DNA of 64,000 nt from contig JAYELL010000076.1 of the NCBI GenBank assembly GCA_034717495.1, positions 79,867 to 143,866 of the forward strand, in the 5' to 3' direction. Position numbers and translations under genes: made by a program. Within the stretch, counting starts at the first letter, position 1, and each line of letters begins with the position of its first letter. Source of the stretch: Chloroflexota bacterium (GTDB taxonomy: Bacteria > Chloroflexota > Anaerolineae > JAAEKA01). Shown in pieces: positions 9,465 to 18,407 of this stretch. Below the pieces are notes generated by a model. It ran no database searches, had not been told where the DNA came from, and saw nothing but the letters and a program-made list of their open reading frames with translations.

Positions 9465-9493
9465 TTGACACAGCCGTCAAGCGCCGTTATAAT
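9465..9493 (+). promoter_or_regulatory. Perfect consensus promoter giving a near-leaderless acyltransferase mRNA
   Basis: TTGACA (9465-9470), 17-bp spacer, TATAAT (9488-9493): both hexamers match the housekeeping consensus exactly. The ATG at 9504 starts only 10 nt after the -10, so the transcript would have about 0-4 nt of leader and no room for a ribosome site. Confidence 0.8.
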
Positions 9494-9503
9494 CTTCTCG
9501 ATC

Positions 9504-10538
9504 ATGAAGACACCGAGAATCAATAGCCTACAAACTTTGCGTTTGTTTGCGTCGTTAGGAGTAGTTCAATATCATCTCTGGGAGAACTATTTCGATGTCG
9601 CGATCGGTCATCCTGGAACCGATATTTTCCTGGTGCTGGTGGGCGTGGTGACGGCCTACACCCAGGCCAAACGGATTCCCGCCGGCAACTGGTGGGGATA
9701 CATCAAATCCCGCTATCGGCGCCTCTATGTTACCTATATTCCCCTGTTTTTCATTGCGTTGATCTTCAAGTGGAGCGAAGCAGACCTGGGCTGGGCTGTG
9801 AGATCCTTTTTCTTCATTCCCATGGATCGGGCACCTGTCATCGGCCCCACCTGGATGCTGTCCATGTTCATGCTCTTCTATTTTGTGTTCAGCGTCTGTT
9901 TCCTGGTGAAGAGCGAGAAGGTTCTGTGGCTGCTCTTTTCAGCCTGGGCGATCCTGATCGCGATGTATAATCTTACGAACTGGCAGCCCCAATTCCCAGA
10001 CTACTGGAACAATCTGTTGTTTGCCGAGCGGAATCTGGACTTCATATTGGGCTACGGTGTCGGGGTGATCTTGCGAAACGGTTGGTTGCGCACTGCCCAG
10101 GCCAGGACACTCATGTGGGCAGGATTCTTCGGCATTGTGGTGGGCACGGTATTGTTGAATCTCGGCTACGACGCCGAGGGACGGGCGTTCATCGTCGGTG
10201 TGCCCATTGCAGTATTCATTCTAGGAGTATCGTCCCTTGAACTGAAGGACGCGAAAAGTGGCATGGTACGCTTCCTGACGACTCCCTGGCTCGTTTGGCT
10301 GGGCGCCTCATCCTATGTACTGTATCTGAGCCACACCATGTTTTTTCAGGCCTGGAGCCAGGTACTGCCGGTGGCACCAATCTGGGCTCTCCCCATGACA
10401 GTTGGGGCAGTGACAGTAGGAGCACTGGGTTATGTTTTCTGGGAACGTCCAGTTCTGGCATACCTGACGAGCAGGAGAATTAAGGTGCCCGGCTTCTCCG
10501 TTGCAGATATCAGATTAAAATCAAAGAACGAAGGATGA
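9504..10538 (+). CDS. Acyltransferase-3 family membrane protein
   Basis: This 344-residue integral membrane protein has about ten hydrophobic segments. It opens with the family signature (INSLQTLRLFASLGVVQYHLWENYF), containing the R-x10-H arrangement needed for acyl transfer, followed by GHPGTDIFLVLVGVV. Members O-acylate exopolysaccharides, lipopolysaccharide or antibiotics at the membrane. The C-terminus is cytoplasmic and basic. The ATG at 9504 fits both the family N-terminus and a near-leaderless promoter directly before it. It follows the P450 and deacetylase genes but has its own promoter. The acceptor is unknown. Confidence 0.88.
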   Translation: MKTPRINSLQTLRLFASLGVVQYHLWENYFDVAIGHPGTDIFLVLVGVVTAYTQAKRIPAGNWWGYIKSRYRRLYVTYIPLFFIALIFKWSEADLGWAVRSFFFIPMDRAPVIGPTWMLSMFMLFYFVFSVCFLVKSEKVLWLLFSAWAILIAMYNLTNWQPQFPDYWNNLLFAERNLDFILGYGVGVILRNGWLRTAQARTLMWAGFFGIVVGTVLLNLGYDAEGRAFIVGVPIAVFILGVSSLELKDAKSGMVRFLTTPWLVWLGASSYVLYLSHTMFFQAWSQVLPVAPIWALPMTVGAVTVGALGYVFWERPVLAYLTSRRIKVPGFSVADIRLKSKNEG

Positions 10539-10593
10539 GACATGAGGCTTCGGTAATCCAACCCTGTATTTAAGGTAAGGAGATTGTATTGCT

Positions 10594-11151
10594 ATGACCG
10601 ATGTTAGACATCTGACGATGGAAGAGCTGCAGACAGGATTGGATTTAATCCGCCGGTCGCCCAAGGACGACGGCGTGTTGGCCATGATTGTGCGCAGGCC
10701 ACAGGTTGATGAGCGGGAAGTTCTGGAAGAAGGACGATTGGATCTGCAGGAAGGGCTTGTGGGGGACAACTGGAAAGCTCGTGGCAATGCGCAAACAGCG
10801 GATGGCTCGGCACACCCTGACTCACAACTCAATATCATGAATGCCCGCGCGATCGCGCTTCTGGCCCAGGAGAAGGAACGCTGGCCGCTGGCCGGGGATC
10901 AGCTTTTTCTCGATCTGGATTTGAGCACTGAAAACCTGCCGGCAGGAACGAAACTTGCCCTCGGGTCGTCTGTGATCGAAGTCACCGACCTGCCCCACAC
11001 CGGCTGCAAGAAGTTTACACTTCGCTTTGGAGTGGACGCCACGAAATTCGTCAATTCTCCCGAGGGCAAACAACTCCATCTGCGGGGCATCAACGCCAGG
11101 GTTGTTCAGCCCGGCGTGATTCGGATTGGAGATGTCGCGCGAAAGATATGA
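10594..11151 (+). CDS. MOSC-domain protein
   Basis: The 185-residue protein resembles single-domain MOSC proteins. Recognisable parts are the [11 protein letters not shown] segment, the [15 protein letters not shown] segment and a conserved cysteine in [15 protein letters not shown] that could carry a sulphur. MOSC proteins are related to the C-terminus of molybdenum-cofactor sulphurase and to YiiM/mARC; most handle sulphur or Moco chemistry. A good ribosome site (AGGAGAT) lies 9 nt before the ATG. It sits between the acyltransferase and pgm genes, with about 55-60 bp gaps, so a shared transcript is possible. Confidence 0.8.
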   Translation: MTDVRHLTMEELQTGLDLIRRSPKDDGVLAMIVRRPQVDEREVLEEGRLDLQEGLVGDNWKARGNAQTADGSAHPDSQLNIMNARAIALLAQEKERWPLAGDQLFLDLDLSTENLPAGTKLALGSSVIEVTDLPHTGCKKFTLRFGVDATKFVNSPEGKQLHLRGINARVVQPGVIRIGDVARKI

Positions 11152-11213
11152 GGGTGTTGCGAGATACGCCAGGCATTGGAATCCCGACACCCCACAAACA
11201 TCAGGAGACAATC

Positions 11214-12866
11214 ATGGCTCACCATCCGCTCGCGGGTCAGCCCGCGCCACCGGATATTCTTGTCAATATACCGCGGCTTGTATCTGCCTACTATACAGAT
11301 CGGCCTGACCCCAGCGAAACTTCCCAACTGGTATCCTTCGGAACCTCGGGGCATCGCGGCACTTCCCGGAAAAACTCTTTCAACGAGGATCACATTCTGG
11401 CAGTCTGCCAGGCAATCAGCGAGTACCGGCAATCGATGGCCATCAATGGTCCCTTGTACCTGGGCATGGACACCCATGCCCTGTCGGAAGCTGCCCAGGC
11501 GACGGCTTTGGAAGTACTGGTGGCAAACGGCGTCCATGTGGTGATCCCGGAGGGCCTGGGATACACGCCCACACCAGTCATCTCCCATGCCATTCTGACC
11601 TGCAACCGGGGACAAAGGCAAGGCCTGGCCGATGGCGTGGTCATCACACCTTCCCACAATCCACCCAGCGATGGTGGTATCAAGTACAATCCACCGGAAG
11701 GGGGTCCTGCGGATGCGGCAACTACTCAGGCCATCCAGGACCGGGCCAACGAGATCATTCGTGGCGATCTGGCTGAGGTCAGGCGCATTTCTCTGCAAAA
11801 GGCCTTGAATGCCGACACAGTTCAGACCCACGACTTCGTAACGGCCTATGTGGCTGACCTGAAAAACGTTGTAGATATGTCAGTCATCGCCGAGGCTGGC
11901 CTCAAGGTAGGGGTCGATCCTCTGGGTGGGGCGTCGGTGGCCTATTGGGATCCCATTGCTGAGATGTACGGCATCGATCTGGAGGTAGTCAACCGGCGGG
12001 TCGATCCTGCCTTTTCGTTCATGACGGTGGATTGGGATGGCAAGATAAGGATGGATTGTTCCTCTCCTTTCGCCATGGCGAGCCTGATTGACCTGAAAGA
12101 TCGTTTCGATGTTGCTTTTGGCAACGATCCCGACGTGGACCGCCACGGCGTCGTTGCACCCAGCGTTGGTCTGCTGAACCCCAACCACTTCCTGGCCGTG
12201 GCCATCTGGTATCTCTTCCAGAACAGGCCCGCCTGGCCCAGCGCTGCAGCTATCGGCAAAACCCTGGTGTCCAGTTCCATGATCGATCGCGTTGCGGCTC
12301 ACCTGGGCCGACAGCTCTCCGAGGTGCCGGTGGGTTTCAAGTGGTTCGTCGACGGCCTGCTCGATGGCTCCTACGGATTCGGTGGCGAGGAAAGCGCTGG
12401 CGCCTCCTTCCTGCGGCAGGATGGCACAGTCTGGACCACCGACAAGGATGGCATCATCCTGGGCCTGTTGGCTGCTGAAATCACCGCCAGGACCGGCCGT
12501 GACCCGGGGGAACACTATCAGGCACTGGAGTCCCAGTTCGGTGCTCCGGTTTACCAGCGCATGGATGCACCTGCCACGACCGAGCAGAAGGCCGTGCTGA
12601 AGACTCTGTCACCAGATAGGGTAGAGGCCAGCGAGTTGGCCGGCGAGCCCATCGTGGCCAAATTGACCAACGCTCCCGGCAATAATGCACCCATAGGTGG
12701 CCTCAAGGTAGTGACCGAAAACGGCTGGTTTGCCGCCCGGCCATCGGGCACCGAGGCGATCTACAAGATCTACGCGGAAAGTTTCAGGGGAGACTCCCAT
12801 CTGGCACAGATCCAGGCTGAAGCACAGGACATCGTGGGAGCCGCCTTTCAGGCAGCCGGGTTGTAG
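11214..12866 (+). CDS. pgm: Phosphoglucomutase (alpha-D-glucose 1,6-phosphomutase)
   Basis: This 550-residue cytoplasmic enzyme interconverts glucose-1-phosphate and glucose-6-phosphate, connecting glycogen or sugar-nucleotide pools with glycolysis. The catalytic phosphoserine loop is [11 protein letters not shown] (about residues 145-155), the metal loop is [10 protein letters not shown] (about 304-313), sugar-binding GEESAGAS follows (about 393-400), and the phosphate-binding [12 protein letters not shown] is near the end (about 507-518). Length and N-terminus ([11 protein letters not shown]) match the E. coli Pgm type rather than PgcA or ManB. The ATG at 11214 has AGGAGA upstream. The adenylyltransferase gene follows with a 2-bp gap. 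Confidence 0.95.
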   Translation: MAHHPLAGQPAPPDILVNIPRLVSAYYTDRPDPSETSQLVSFGTSGHRGTSRKNSFNEDHILAVCQAISEYRQSMAINGPLYLGMDTHALSEAAQATALEVLVANGVHVVIPEGLGYTPTPVISHAILTCNRGQRQGLADGVVITPSHNPPSDGGIKYNPPEGGPADAATTQAIQDRANEIIRGDLAEVRRISLQKALNADTVQTHDFVTAYVADLKNVVDMSVIAEAGLKVGVDPLGGASVAYWDPIAEMYGIDLEVVNRRVDPAFSFMTVDWDGKIRMDCSSPFAMASLIDLKDRFDVAFGNDPDVDRHGVVAPSVGLLNPNHFLAVAIWYLFQNRPAWPSAAAIGKTLVSSSMIDRVAAHLGRQLSEVPVGFKWFVDGLLDGSYGFGGEESAGASFLRQDGTVWTTDKDGIILGLLAAEITARTGRDPGEHYQALESQFGAPVYQRMDAPATTEQKAVLKTLSPDRVEASELAGEPIVAKLTNAPGNNAPIGGLKVVTENGWFAARPSGTEAIYKIYAESFRGDSHLAQIQAEAQDIVGAAFQAAGL

Positions 12867-12868
12867 CC

Positions 12869-13753
12869 ATGGATGAGACGCAACTCGCTTACGAGCAGTT
12901 GATAGATCAAATCATCTCATGGGCGCGAGAGCAGGAGAACGTTCGAGCCGCGATCGTCATAGGCTCGCGTGCACGGAAGGATCATCCAGCCGACCGCTGG
13001 TCCGACCTGGATGTGCTCATCCTGGCCAATGATCCGCAACGCTATCTGGATGACAGCGAGTGGGTGCGCGGGATCGGCGTGCCATGGTTGACCTTTGTGG
13101 AGCCGACTGGCGATGGCAGCGGATTTGAACGTCGCGTCCTGTTCGAGGGGGGATTGGATGTGGACTTCGCCCCCGTGTCAGTGGCTGAAGTCCGGGCCAT
13201 GGCGGAACAGGGTTTTCCGCCGGGCGTCCAGGATATCATTCGCCGCGGTGTGCGAATCTTGATCGACAAGGACGGCTTCGCTCGGTATCTGGAGCCAGCC
13301 GGGATCGAATCTCCTGTCTACCAGCCACCGACTGATTCCCGCTTCCTCAATCTCGTCCACGATTTCTGGTATCACGCGGTCTGGGCGGCCAAGCATCTGC
13401 GACGGCGTGAACTCTGGTGGGCCAAAGGGGGATGTGACGGTCACCTGAAATACCTGTTACAGCAGATGCTGGAGTGGCACGCGCACGCTGTTAAGGGTCC
13501 TGAGTGGGACACCTGGATGCGGGGACGGTTTCTGGAACAGTGGGCCGATCCGCGAGCGGTGGCTGCCTTGACCGACGTTTATGCGCATTACGATGGCGAG
13601 GACATCTGGCGGGCACTGCAGGCGACCATGGACCTGTTTGCCTGGCTGGCCCCCGAGACGGCAGAACTGTTGGGGTATCCTTATCCGGCGACTGGCGAGC
13701 AGCAGGCAACAGCGTTGGTCAAGGCGTTGTACATGGAAAGAGAACAATCTTAG
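12869..13753 (+). CDS. ANT(6)/AadE-like aminoglycoside adenylyltransferase
   Basis: The 294-residue protein has the nucleotidyltransferase signature GSRARKDHPADRWSDLDV near residues 32-49, where Gly-Ser binds the nucleotide phosphate and Asp-x-Asp binds magnesium. A further acidic residue in GLDVDFAPVSV (about 98) would complete the metal site. The whole matches streptomycin 6-adenylyltransferase-type proteins and their many uncharacterised chromosomal relatives. It begins 2 bp after the pgm stop, so it is co-transcribed with pgm. Chromosomal copies are often not real resistance genes, so drug modification is not assured. Confidence 0.85.
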   Translation: MDETQLAYEQLIDQIISWAREQENVRAAIVIGSRARKDHPADRWSDLDVLILANDPQRYLDDSEWVRGIGVPWLTFVEPTGDGSGFERRVLFEGGLDVDFAPVSVAEVRAMAEQGFPPGVQDIIRRGVRILIDKDGFARYLEPAGIESPVYQPPTDSRFLNLVHDFWYHAVWAAKHLRRRELWWAKGGCDGHLKYLLQQMLEWHAHAVKGPEWDTWMRGRFLEQWADPRAVAALTDVYAHYDGEDIWRALQATMDLFAWLAPETAELLGYPYPATGEQQATALVKALYMEREQS

Positions 13754-13761
13754 CAGGGAAG

Positions 13762-14871
13762 ATGTTTCAACTACGCTACCAGGTATGGATTTTGATTCTG
13801 GGACTTCTGCTTGCGTTGGTCTTGGCGGTTTCTTCGGTGAAGGCAGGTGAAGGGCCGGTTTCCTGGTCCGAAAACCAGACGGCGGAGGGACCCGTTCTCG
13901 TCAATCCTGGATTTGAATGTTCGCAGGGCTTTGGTAGCCAACTGGGAATCGACGGATCGGTGCCCCTTGGATGGACCGGGCTGTTGCTCGATGGGCGACC
14001 CGAGTTGGACAGCTCTCGTGTCCGGTATACGGGGCAATGTGGCGACGGTGGTTTTGTGGAACGCATCGAGGGACTGGATAGCCTGGTTATGGTTTCCGAG
14101 GATATCGAGACCCCACCTCACCCTGGAAAACCCTTTGACGCTTTGGTCTACCAGCGAACTTCTGTTTTGGCCGGCACCGCCTATAGTCTCAGCAGCTGGA
14201 TGGTCAGCCTGTGCGGCGGCAGTGCCATCCCCAATGACTGCCCCGATGGATACTACATGTCCAAGATGCTGGGAATCGACCCGACCGGGGGAGTCGATCC
14301 GGAGGCATCAAGCGTGGTCTGGATCGAGGATCTGAGGAACTTCACCGAGAGTGGCTGGGCAAACCTGCGGCTGGGTACCACCGCCCAGGAGGACCATCTC
14401 ACCATTTTTGCCCGGATTCGCAGCCCCTTTCGCTGGCACGGTGCCCACGCCTTTCTCGACGCCATCAGCCTGGTTCGCTCGCCGACCGCCCATTTCGTCG
14501 GCCTGCCGGCGCTGGTGGACGGCAACCAGGTCACCGTTGGCTGGAATGGCAGCCAGAGTCCCGACATCGCAGCGATACCGGGTGGTACCTACGAACTTCT
14601 CTACGATATTCAGGTCCGCGAGGATGGAGCCGATAGCTGGACCGATTGGCTTGTAAGCCGGCCGGCCGGGGAAGCTTTGTTTACGGCAGCTGGAAGTTGT
14701 GGTTTCCATCGCTATCAATTTCGCCTGCGTGCAAGATCGGAACAACCGCCGGGATCAAATGGCGCATGGCCCAATCACCGCTACCCGGGCGACTGGAGCC
14801 AGCCGGCTACTGTAATATTCCTGAACGATATGCCACCCGTGCCTCGAGTGTTTCTACCCCTGATAAATTGA
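13762..14871 (+). CDS. Secreted protein, possibly carbohydrate-binding-like, of unknown function
   Basis: The 369-residue product begins with a signal peptide (hydrophobic core about residues 8-27, likely cut after VKA). The mature part opens with LVNPGFEC, the start of a beta-sandwich domain common in Chloroflexota surface proteins and related to carbohydrate-binding modules. The C-terminal 120 residues resemble a fibronectin-like fold. Four or more cysteines may form disulphides. No catalytic motif was seen. The ATG at 13762 has GGGAAG just upstream and lies 8 bp after the adenylyltransferase stop; the much longer upstream reading frame overlaps that gene and is not used. Confidence 0.7.
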   Translation: MFQLRYQVWILILGLLLALVLAVSSVKAGEGPVSWSENQTAEGPVLVNPGFECSQGFGSQLGIDGSVPLGWTGLLLDGRPELDSSRVRYTGQCGDGGFVERIEGLDSLVMVSEDIETPPHPGKPFDALVYQRTSVLAGTAYSLSSWMVSLCGGSAIPNDCPDGYYMSKMLGIDPTGGVDPEASSVVWIEDLRNFTESGWANLRLGTTAQEDHLTIFARIRSPFRWHGAHAFLDAISLVRSPTAHFVGLPALVDGNQVTVGWNGSQSPDIAAIPGGTYELLYDIQVREDGADSWTDWLVSRPAGEALFTAAGSCGFHRYQFRLRARSEQPPGSNGAWPNHRYPGDWSQPATVIFLNDMPPVPRVFLPLIN

Positions 14872-14885
14872 CAAGCTTCACCTGA

Positions 14886-15692
14886 TTGACTGACAGAAGT
14901 TCCCTGATCATCCTTCATCTCCGCAAACTCCAGAAGGCCATCGCCGACGGGAATTGGACGCTGGACCCATACGGCATTCCTGTGCTGGACTACGACGCTG
15001 TGATGCAGGCGCAGGTCGAACTGGGCCTGGGGCCGCTACACACCCAATTCGACAATACCGGTCATGGTTACACCAGCCTCTACCTGGACAGCGCCGTGGC
15101 TAAGTGGAAGCTGGGTGGCGACGATCCCGACGCCTATGCACTTGTAGAAAAGGTGCCCGTGCAGTACAATATCGGTCGCCTGGTTGCCGCCGAGGGTGAT
15201 ACCGTAGACCCCGACGGCAAGTACCTGGTGGCGCTGAACAAGTGGGCGGTGGACCTCTTCTTGCCCGTAGGGCCCCTGCTGCCGCAGAACGAGCAATTGA
15301 TCGACATTGGCGGCGGTCCCATGAAAGTGATCTACGACATGGCGCTGGGCGTTGGCGAGCCGCACTACGCCCAGATGATCAAGGCCGACAAGATCAACGC
15401 CTGGAATGTCTATCCCGAAGTGGGCTGGGATCCGATCGCCCAGGCGCCCTCGGAGTTCGCTACCCAACTGGGCGAGGAGCGCATCGATCGCAACGGCAAC
15501 GAGGTCGAGATATTCTCCATCTCCATCCGTTCCCACATCACGCCTGATCGTGTCGAGCTCAAGGCGGGCGACCACGTGACCTGGCACATCACCAACGTGG
15601 AAACAGCCCATGACGCCACCCACGGTTTTCAACTGGGCGGCCAGAACGTCAGCTTGAGGGCTCAACGCGGTGATTTTTTGCCGGGGCCATGA
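14886..15692 (+). pseudogene. nosZ: Nitrous-oxide reductase fragment (nosZ remnant, truncated at both ends)
   Basis: The 268 codons correspond to the second half of the NosZ beta-propeller and the first part of the cupredoxin domain. Diagnostic stretches are LGPLHTQFDNTGHGYTSLYL, LNKWAVDLFLPVGPLLPQNE followed by QLIDIGGGP, GEPHYAQMIKADKI, and the cupredoxin strand VELKAGDHVTWHITNVE with THGFQLGG. Full NosZ is about 600-650 residues and continues to the paired cysteines of the Cu-A site; those are absent because the frame leaves homology near 15660 and enters a repeat element. The N-terminal half and any signal peptide are also missing, and there is no ribosome site. It cannot be an active reductase. 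A NosL-type gene and a cytochrome follow, marking a decayed nos locus. Confidence 0.88.
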
Positions 15693-15940
15693 TCATCGTT
15701 TGGCCCCGGAAAGTGCGAGTGTTGGGCAAGTTTCCAACTTGCCAGGGCGCAATTCGGGAAAATTGCGCTACAGGTGGCCCAAAGCAAGATCGGGGCCTTG
15801 ATAGCTGTTTGAAAAGGGGTCGAAGGTCTTCCCAGGCCGCTCGAAAGCTGCAATTCAGGCCTGGAAACCCGCCTGATGCCGCCAAGCACACTTTGAAGAC
15901 CCAACAAGCCCATGGACAAGACTTTTCAAACAGTTTCTTA
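15681..15940. repeat. Hairpin-rich noncoding repeat element that ends nosZ
   Basis: Three successive perfect inverted repeats open the element: CCGGGGCCA/TGGCCCCGG (15681-15689, 15701-15709), GGCAAGTT/AACTTGCC (15725-15732, 15736-15743) and GCGCAATT/AATTGCGC (15747-15754, 15761-15768). CTGTTTGAAAAG near 15806 is the inverse of CTTTTCAAACAG near 15921. The last 43 bp (15898-15940) recur at 35562-35604 with three differences. There is no coding potential and no transposase. This is a dispersed, structured, MITE-like or REP-like unit; mobility is inferred from the second copy. Confidence 0.75.
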
Positions 15941-15966
15941 GCGGTAATTTGCGAGGATGGAACTGG

Positions 15967-17640
15967 ATGGGACCTATGCTCAATGAAAAAAAGAACATAC
16001 TGAAAATTGTCGTTGCCGTGCTGGTGATGATGCTTTTCCTCGCCGCCTGCGCCCAGGGCCAAACCGAGATCGAGCCGCCCGAAATTCGCTATGGCGAGGA
16101 CATCTGCATCCAGTGCAACATGATCATCAGCGACCCGCGCTTCGCGTCCGCCTATGTACACGAAATCAGCCCGGGCCGCTACGAGAGCATCCCCTTCGAC
16201 GATATCGGCGAGCTGTTCCTCTACGCTGATGCGAATCCCAACCATCAGATCGTCGCCTGGTACGTCCACGATTACGCCACCCAGGAATGGCTGGATGCCA
16301 CGCAAGCACATTTCGTCTTCAGCGACGAGATGATAAGCCCCATGGCCCAGGGCACGGCCTCCCATGCCGATCTGGCCGATGCAGAAAAGATGGCCGAAGA
16401 GCTGAACGGCGAGGTGCTGGACTGGGATGGCGTTGTAACCAGGCACCGGGCCGGCGAACTGATGGTTCACGCTCAAATGCCGGACACGGAAATGGCCGAG
16501 AGCACGGCGCAGGGAAAATTGACAATCACAAACGTGCGAGCCAACCTGACAATACCCGCGGATACAGGTTCCCTCTGGATGGAAATCCACAATGGCACGG
16601 ATACAGACGAAGCGCTTGTTGGCGCCGAGGTTGATGGCTGCGCTGTGATTGAACTGCACGACATGGTCATCGAAAATGATGTCATGATCATGCGCCCCGT
16701 GGAAGGAGGCCAGATTCCTGTCCCGGCCGGTGAAATGGTCGAGTTGAAGCCGGGCGGTTTGCACGTAATGTGCATCGGCAAAACGGGTGAATTCAAACTT
16801 GGCGAAACGATTGAGATCACGCTGCAATTCGCCAATGCGGGCGCGATAGATGTACCGGCCGAAGTTGTCGCACCGGGCGGGATGCGGATGGAGCACGATC
16901 ACGAGGCCATGGCAGGCGACGCCATGCCGATCCACATGAAAGAAACGGTGTTGGGTATGGCAGACGTGGAGGGTTTCCAGTTGGAGCTGGTCAGCCACGC
17001 GCCCCTGCACAGTGGCTACAACGTGGTCATGGTGCACCTCAACGATGCCGCGGGCGAACCCGTATCTGACGCCGAGATCATGTTCAAGCCAATGATGGCA
17101 ATGAAGGAAGGGATGAACCATGCTGCCGGCGTCGAGCAACCTGGGCAAGAAATGCCGGGCATGTATCACGGTGCAGTCGCCTTCCCCATGCCCTCCGGCC
17201 CCGATCTGGGCAATTGGACCCTGACAGTTTCCTTCGCCGACCCGGCTACGGGCGCAAGCGGCGAGACTGCTTTTGACGTCGAGGTCATGCCCTCCAGGTT
17301 GTCTGGCTCCTTCCTCGCCCCGGACGGGAGCAAGCTATTCCTCATGGCCGTGCAGCCTATCGCCCCCGGCGTTGGCGCACAACCTTTTGAGGTTTATGCC
17401 ATGCAAAAAGCTTCGGCCACGGACTGGCCGCCCGTAGATGATCTGGATATGGAAATCACGCCCTGGATGCCTACCATGGACCACGGATCAACCAATAACG
17501 AAAATCCGGTTTCGATTGGGAATGGCCACTATCTCGGCCAGGTCAATTTCAGTATGTCCGGACCCTGGACGGTCACCGTAGCTGCAGAACGTGGCGGTAA
17601 CTTTCCGGGAGAAGTTGTTTTCGAGTTTGATGTTCAGTAA
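15967..17640 (+). CDS. NosL-PCuAC-YtkA-YtkA fusion lipoprotein (copper delivery)
   Basis: This 557-residue lipoprotein (signal 11-27, lipobox LAAC, Cys28) joins four copper-related modules. NosL (about 37-170) carries the Cys-x2-Cys-x-Met cluster CIQCNM (Cys47, Cys50, Met52) used to carry Cu(I) to the nitrous-oxide reductase. A PCu(A)C domain (about 183-298) has His231, Met233, Met240/Met242 and His266-x-Met268, the periplasmic Cu(I) chaperone site. Two YtkA-like domains (about 335-440 and 447-557) are His/Met-rich; the same fold is found beside cytochrome-oxidase copper chaperones. The start is placed at the ATG at 15967 with AGGA 9 nt upstream; 15976 is an alternative. It lies directly after the repeat that truncates nosZ and 48 bp before a cytochrome c gene. 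It would act on the outer face of the membrane. The four-part fusion is unusual; the individual modules are known. Confidence 0.85.
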   Translation: MGPMLNEKKNILKIVVAVLVMMLFLAACAQGQTEIEPPEIRYGEDICIQCNMIISDPRFASAYVHEISPGRYESIPFDDIGELFLYADANPNHQIVAWYVHDYATQEWLDATQAHFVFSDEMISPMAQGTASHADLADAEKMAEELNGEVLDWDGVVTRHRAGELMVHAQMPDTEMAESTAQGKLTITNVRANLTIPADTGSLWMEIHNGTDTDEALVGAEVDGCAVIELHDMVIENDVMIMRPVEGGQIPVPAGEMVELKPGGLHVMCIGKTGEFKLGETIEITLQFANAGAIDVPAEVVAPGGMRMEHDHEAMAGDAMPIHMKETVLGMADVEGFQLELVSHAPLHSGYNVVMVHLNDAAGEPVSDAEIMFKPMMAMKEGMNHAAGVEQPGQEMPGMYHGAVAFPMPSGPDLGNWTLTVSFADPATGASGETAFDVEVMPSRLSGSFLAPDGSKLFLMAVQPIAPGVGAQPFEVYAMQKASATDWPPVDDLDMEITPWMPTMDHGSTNNENPVSIGNGHYLGQVNFSMSGPWTVTVAAERGGNFPGEVVFEFDVQ

Positions 17641-17688
17641 ACCATTGTATCCACCCATTTCACTCAATTTCAAGAGAAGGAGACAATT

Positions 17689-18108
17689 ATGCGAAGGTAT
17701 GCCCTGGGATTAGCACTGTTGATTGTGATGCTTTTTGTGTTGGCGGCGTGCGGTGGCGGCGGTGAGGAGAGCGCGCCCGCTCCCACCGAGCCGCCAGCTG
17801 CACAAGAGGAAGCTTCACTCCCGGCCGGCGATAGCGCGGCCGGTCAGGAACAATTTGCCACCGCCTGCGTTGCCTGCCACGGGCCCGGGGGTGAAGGAGT
17901 GCCCAACCTGGGCAAGGACATGACCACCAGCGAGTTTATCGCCGGTTTATCCGATGCTGAACTGCTCGAGTTTGTCAAGAAGGGACGGCCGATCAGCGAT
18001 CCGCTCAGCACCACCGGCGTCGATATGCCCCCCAAAGGCGGCAATCCGGCGCTAACCGACGAGCAACTGATGGACATCATCGCCTTTATGCGTTCCATCC
18101 AGAAGTAG
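17689..18108 (+). CDS. Membrane-anchored c-type cytochrome lipoprotein
   Basis: The 139-residue protein has a lipoprotein signal (lipobox LAAC, Cys21), a Pro/Ala/Glu-rich tether to about residue 45 and a class-I cytochrome c domain. Haem attaches at CVACH (Cys60, Cys63, His64), with Met113 in VDMPPKGG as the likely axial ligand. AAGGAGA precedes the ATG. Position after the NosL fusion suggests it once passed electrons to NosZ, as cytochromes in clade-II nos clusters do. With nosZ broken it may now serve another acceptor, such as an oxidase. Confidence 0.9.
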   Translation: MRRYALGLALLIVMLFVLAACGGGGEESAPAPTEPPAAQEEASLPAGDSAAGQEQFATACVACHGPGGEGVPNLGKDMTTSEFIAGLSDAELLEFVKKGRPISDPLSTTGVDMPPKGGNPALTDEQLMDIIAFMRSIQK

Positions 18109-18407
18109 GCATCTGGCGGTTGAGGAACCGCGTTCGTGTCACGCGAGATGCGATGGCGGAACGCGGTCCCTAACGACCTAACTGGCCACTCCGAGGAGAC
18201 CCATATTTTGAGCGAGCAACTATTCGTCTCGACAGAAGACGACGTCATTCGCAATCCGGCCCCCGGGCACTATCGCATTCAGGTAGAGGCAGAGACGGGA
18301 CCCGCTTGTTCCGTCGGTTTTAGGCGCTGGCCAGGGGCAGACTACTTTCCGAAAACGTGGCAGGCACGCGACAAAGCGTGGCCTGTTCGAAGGCATAGGC
18401 TGAAATC
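18109..18407. other. Gap between cytochrome gene and response-regulator gene
   Basis: An inverted repeat (CCGCGTTC 18128-18135, GAACGCGG 18159-18166) directly after the cytochrome stop could end or stabilise that transcript. A frame from the TTG near 18210 (reading MSEQLFVSTEDDVIRNPAPG) with GGAGA upstream could be the relic start of a lost gene, but it has no recognisable homology. Near 18360-18390 a minus-strand hairpin (AGGCCACGC/GCGTGCCT) could terminate the regulator transcript. No intact gene is present. Confidence 0.4.

Noticed and set aside
12869..13753. Acquired aminoglycoside-resistance gene on a mobile element
   Set aside because: The gene is embedded in a pgm operon with ordinary composition and no integrase or transposase nearby; chromosomal relatives are common.
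14886..15692. Functional nosZ gene
   Set aside because: Both the first half and the Cu-A cysteine region are missing, and there is no signal peptide or ribosome site.
15649..17169. 506-codon minus-strand frame opposite the NosL fusion
   Set aside because: It reads His-rich sequence through the repeat element and is antisense to clear copper-binding domains.
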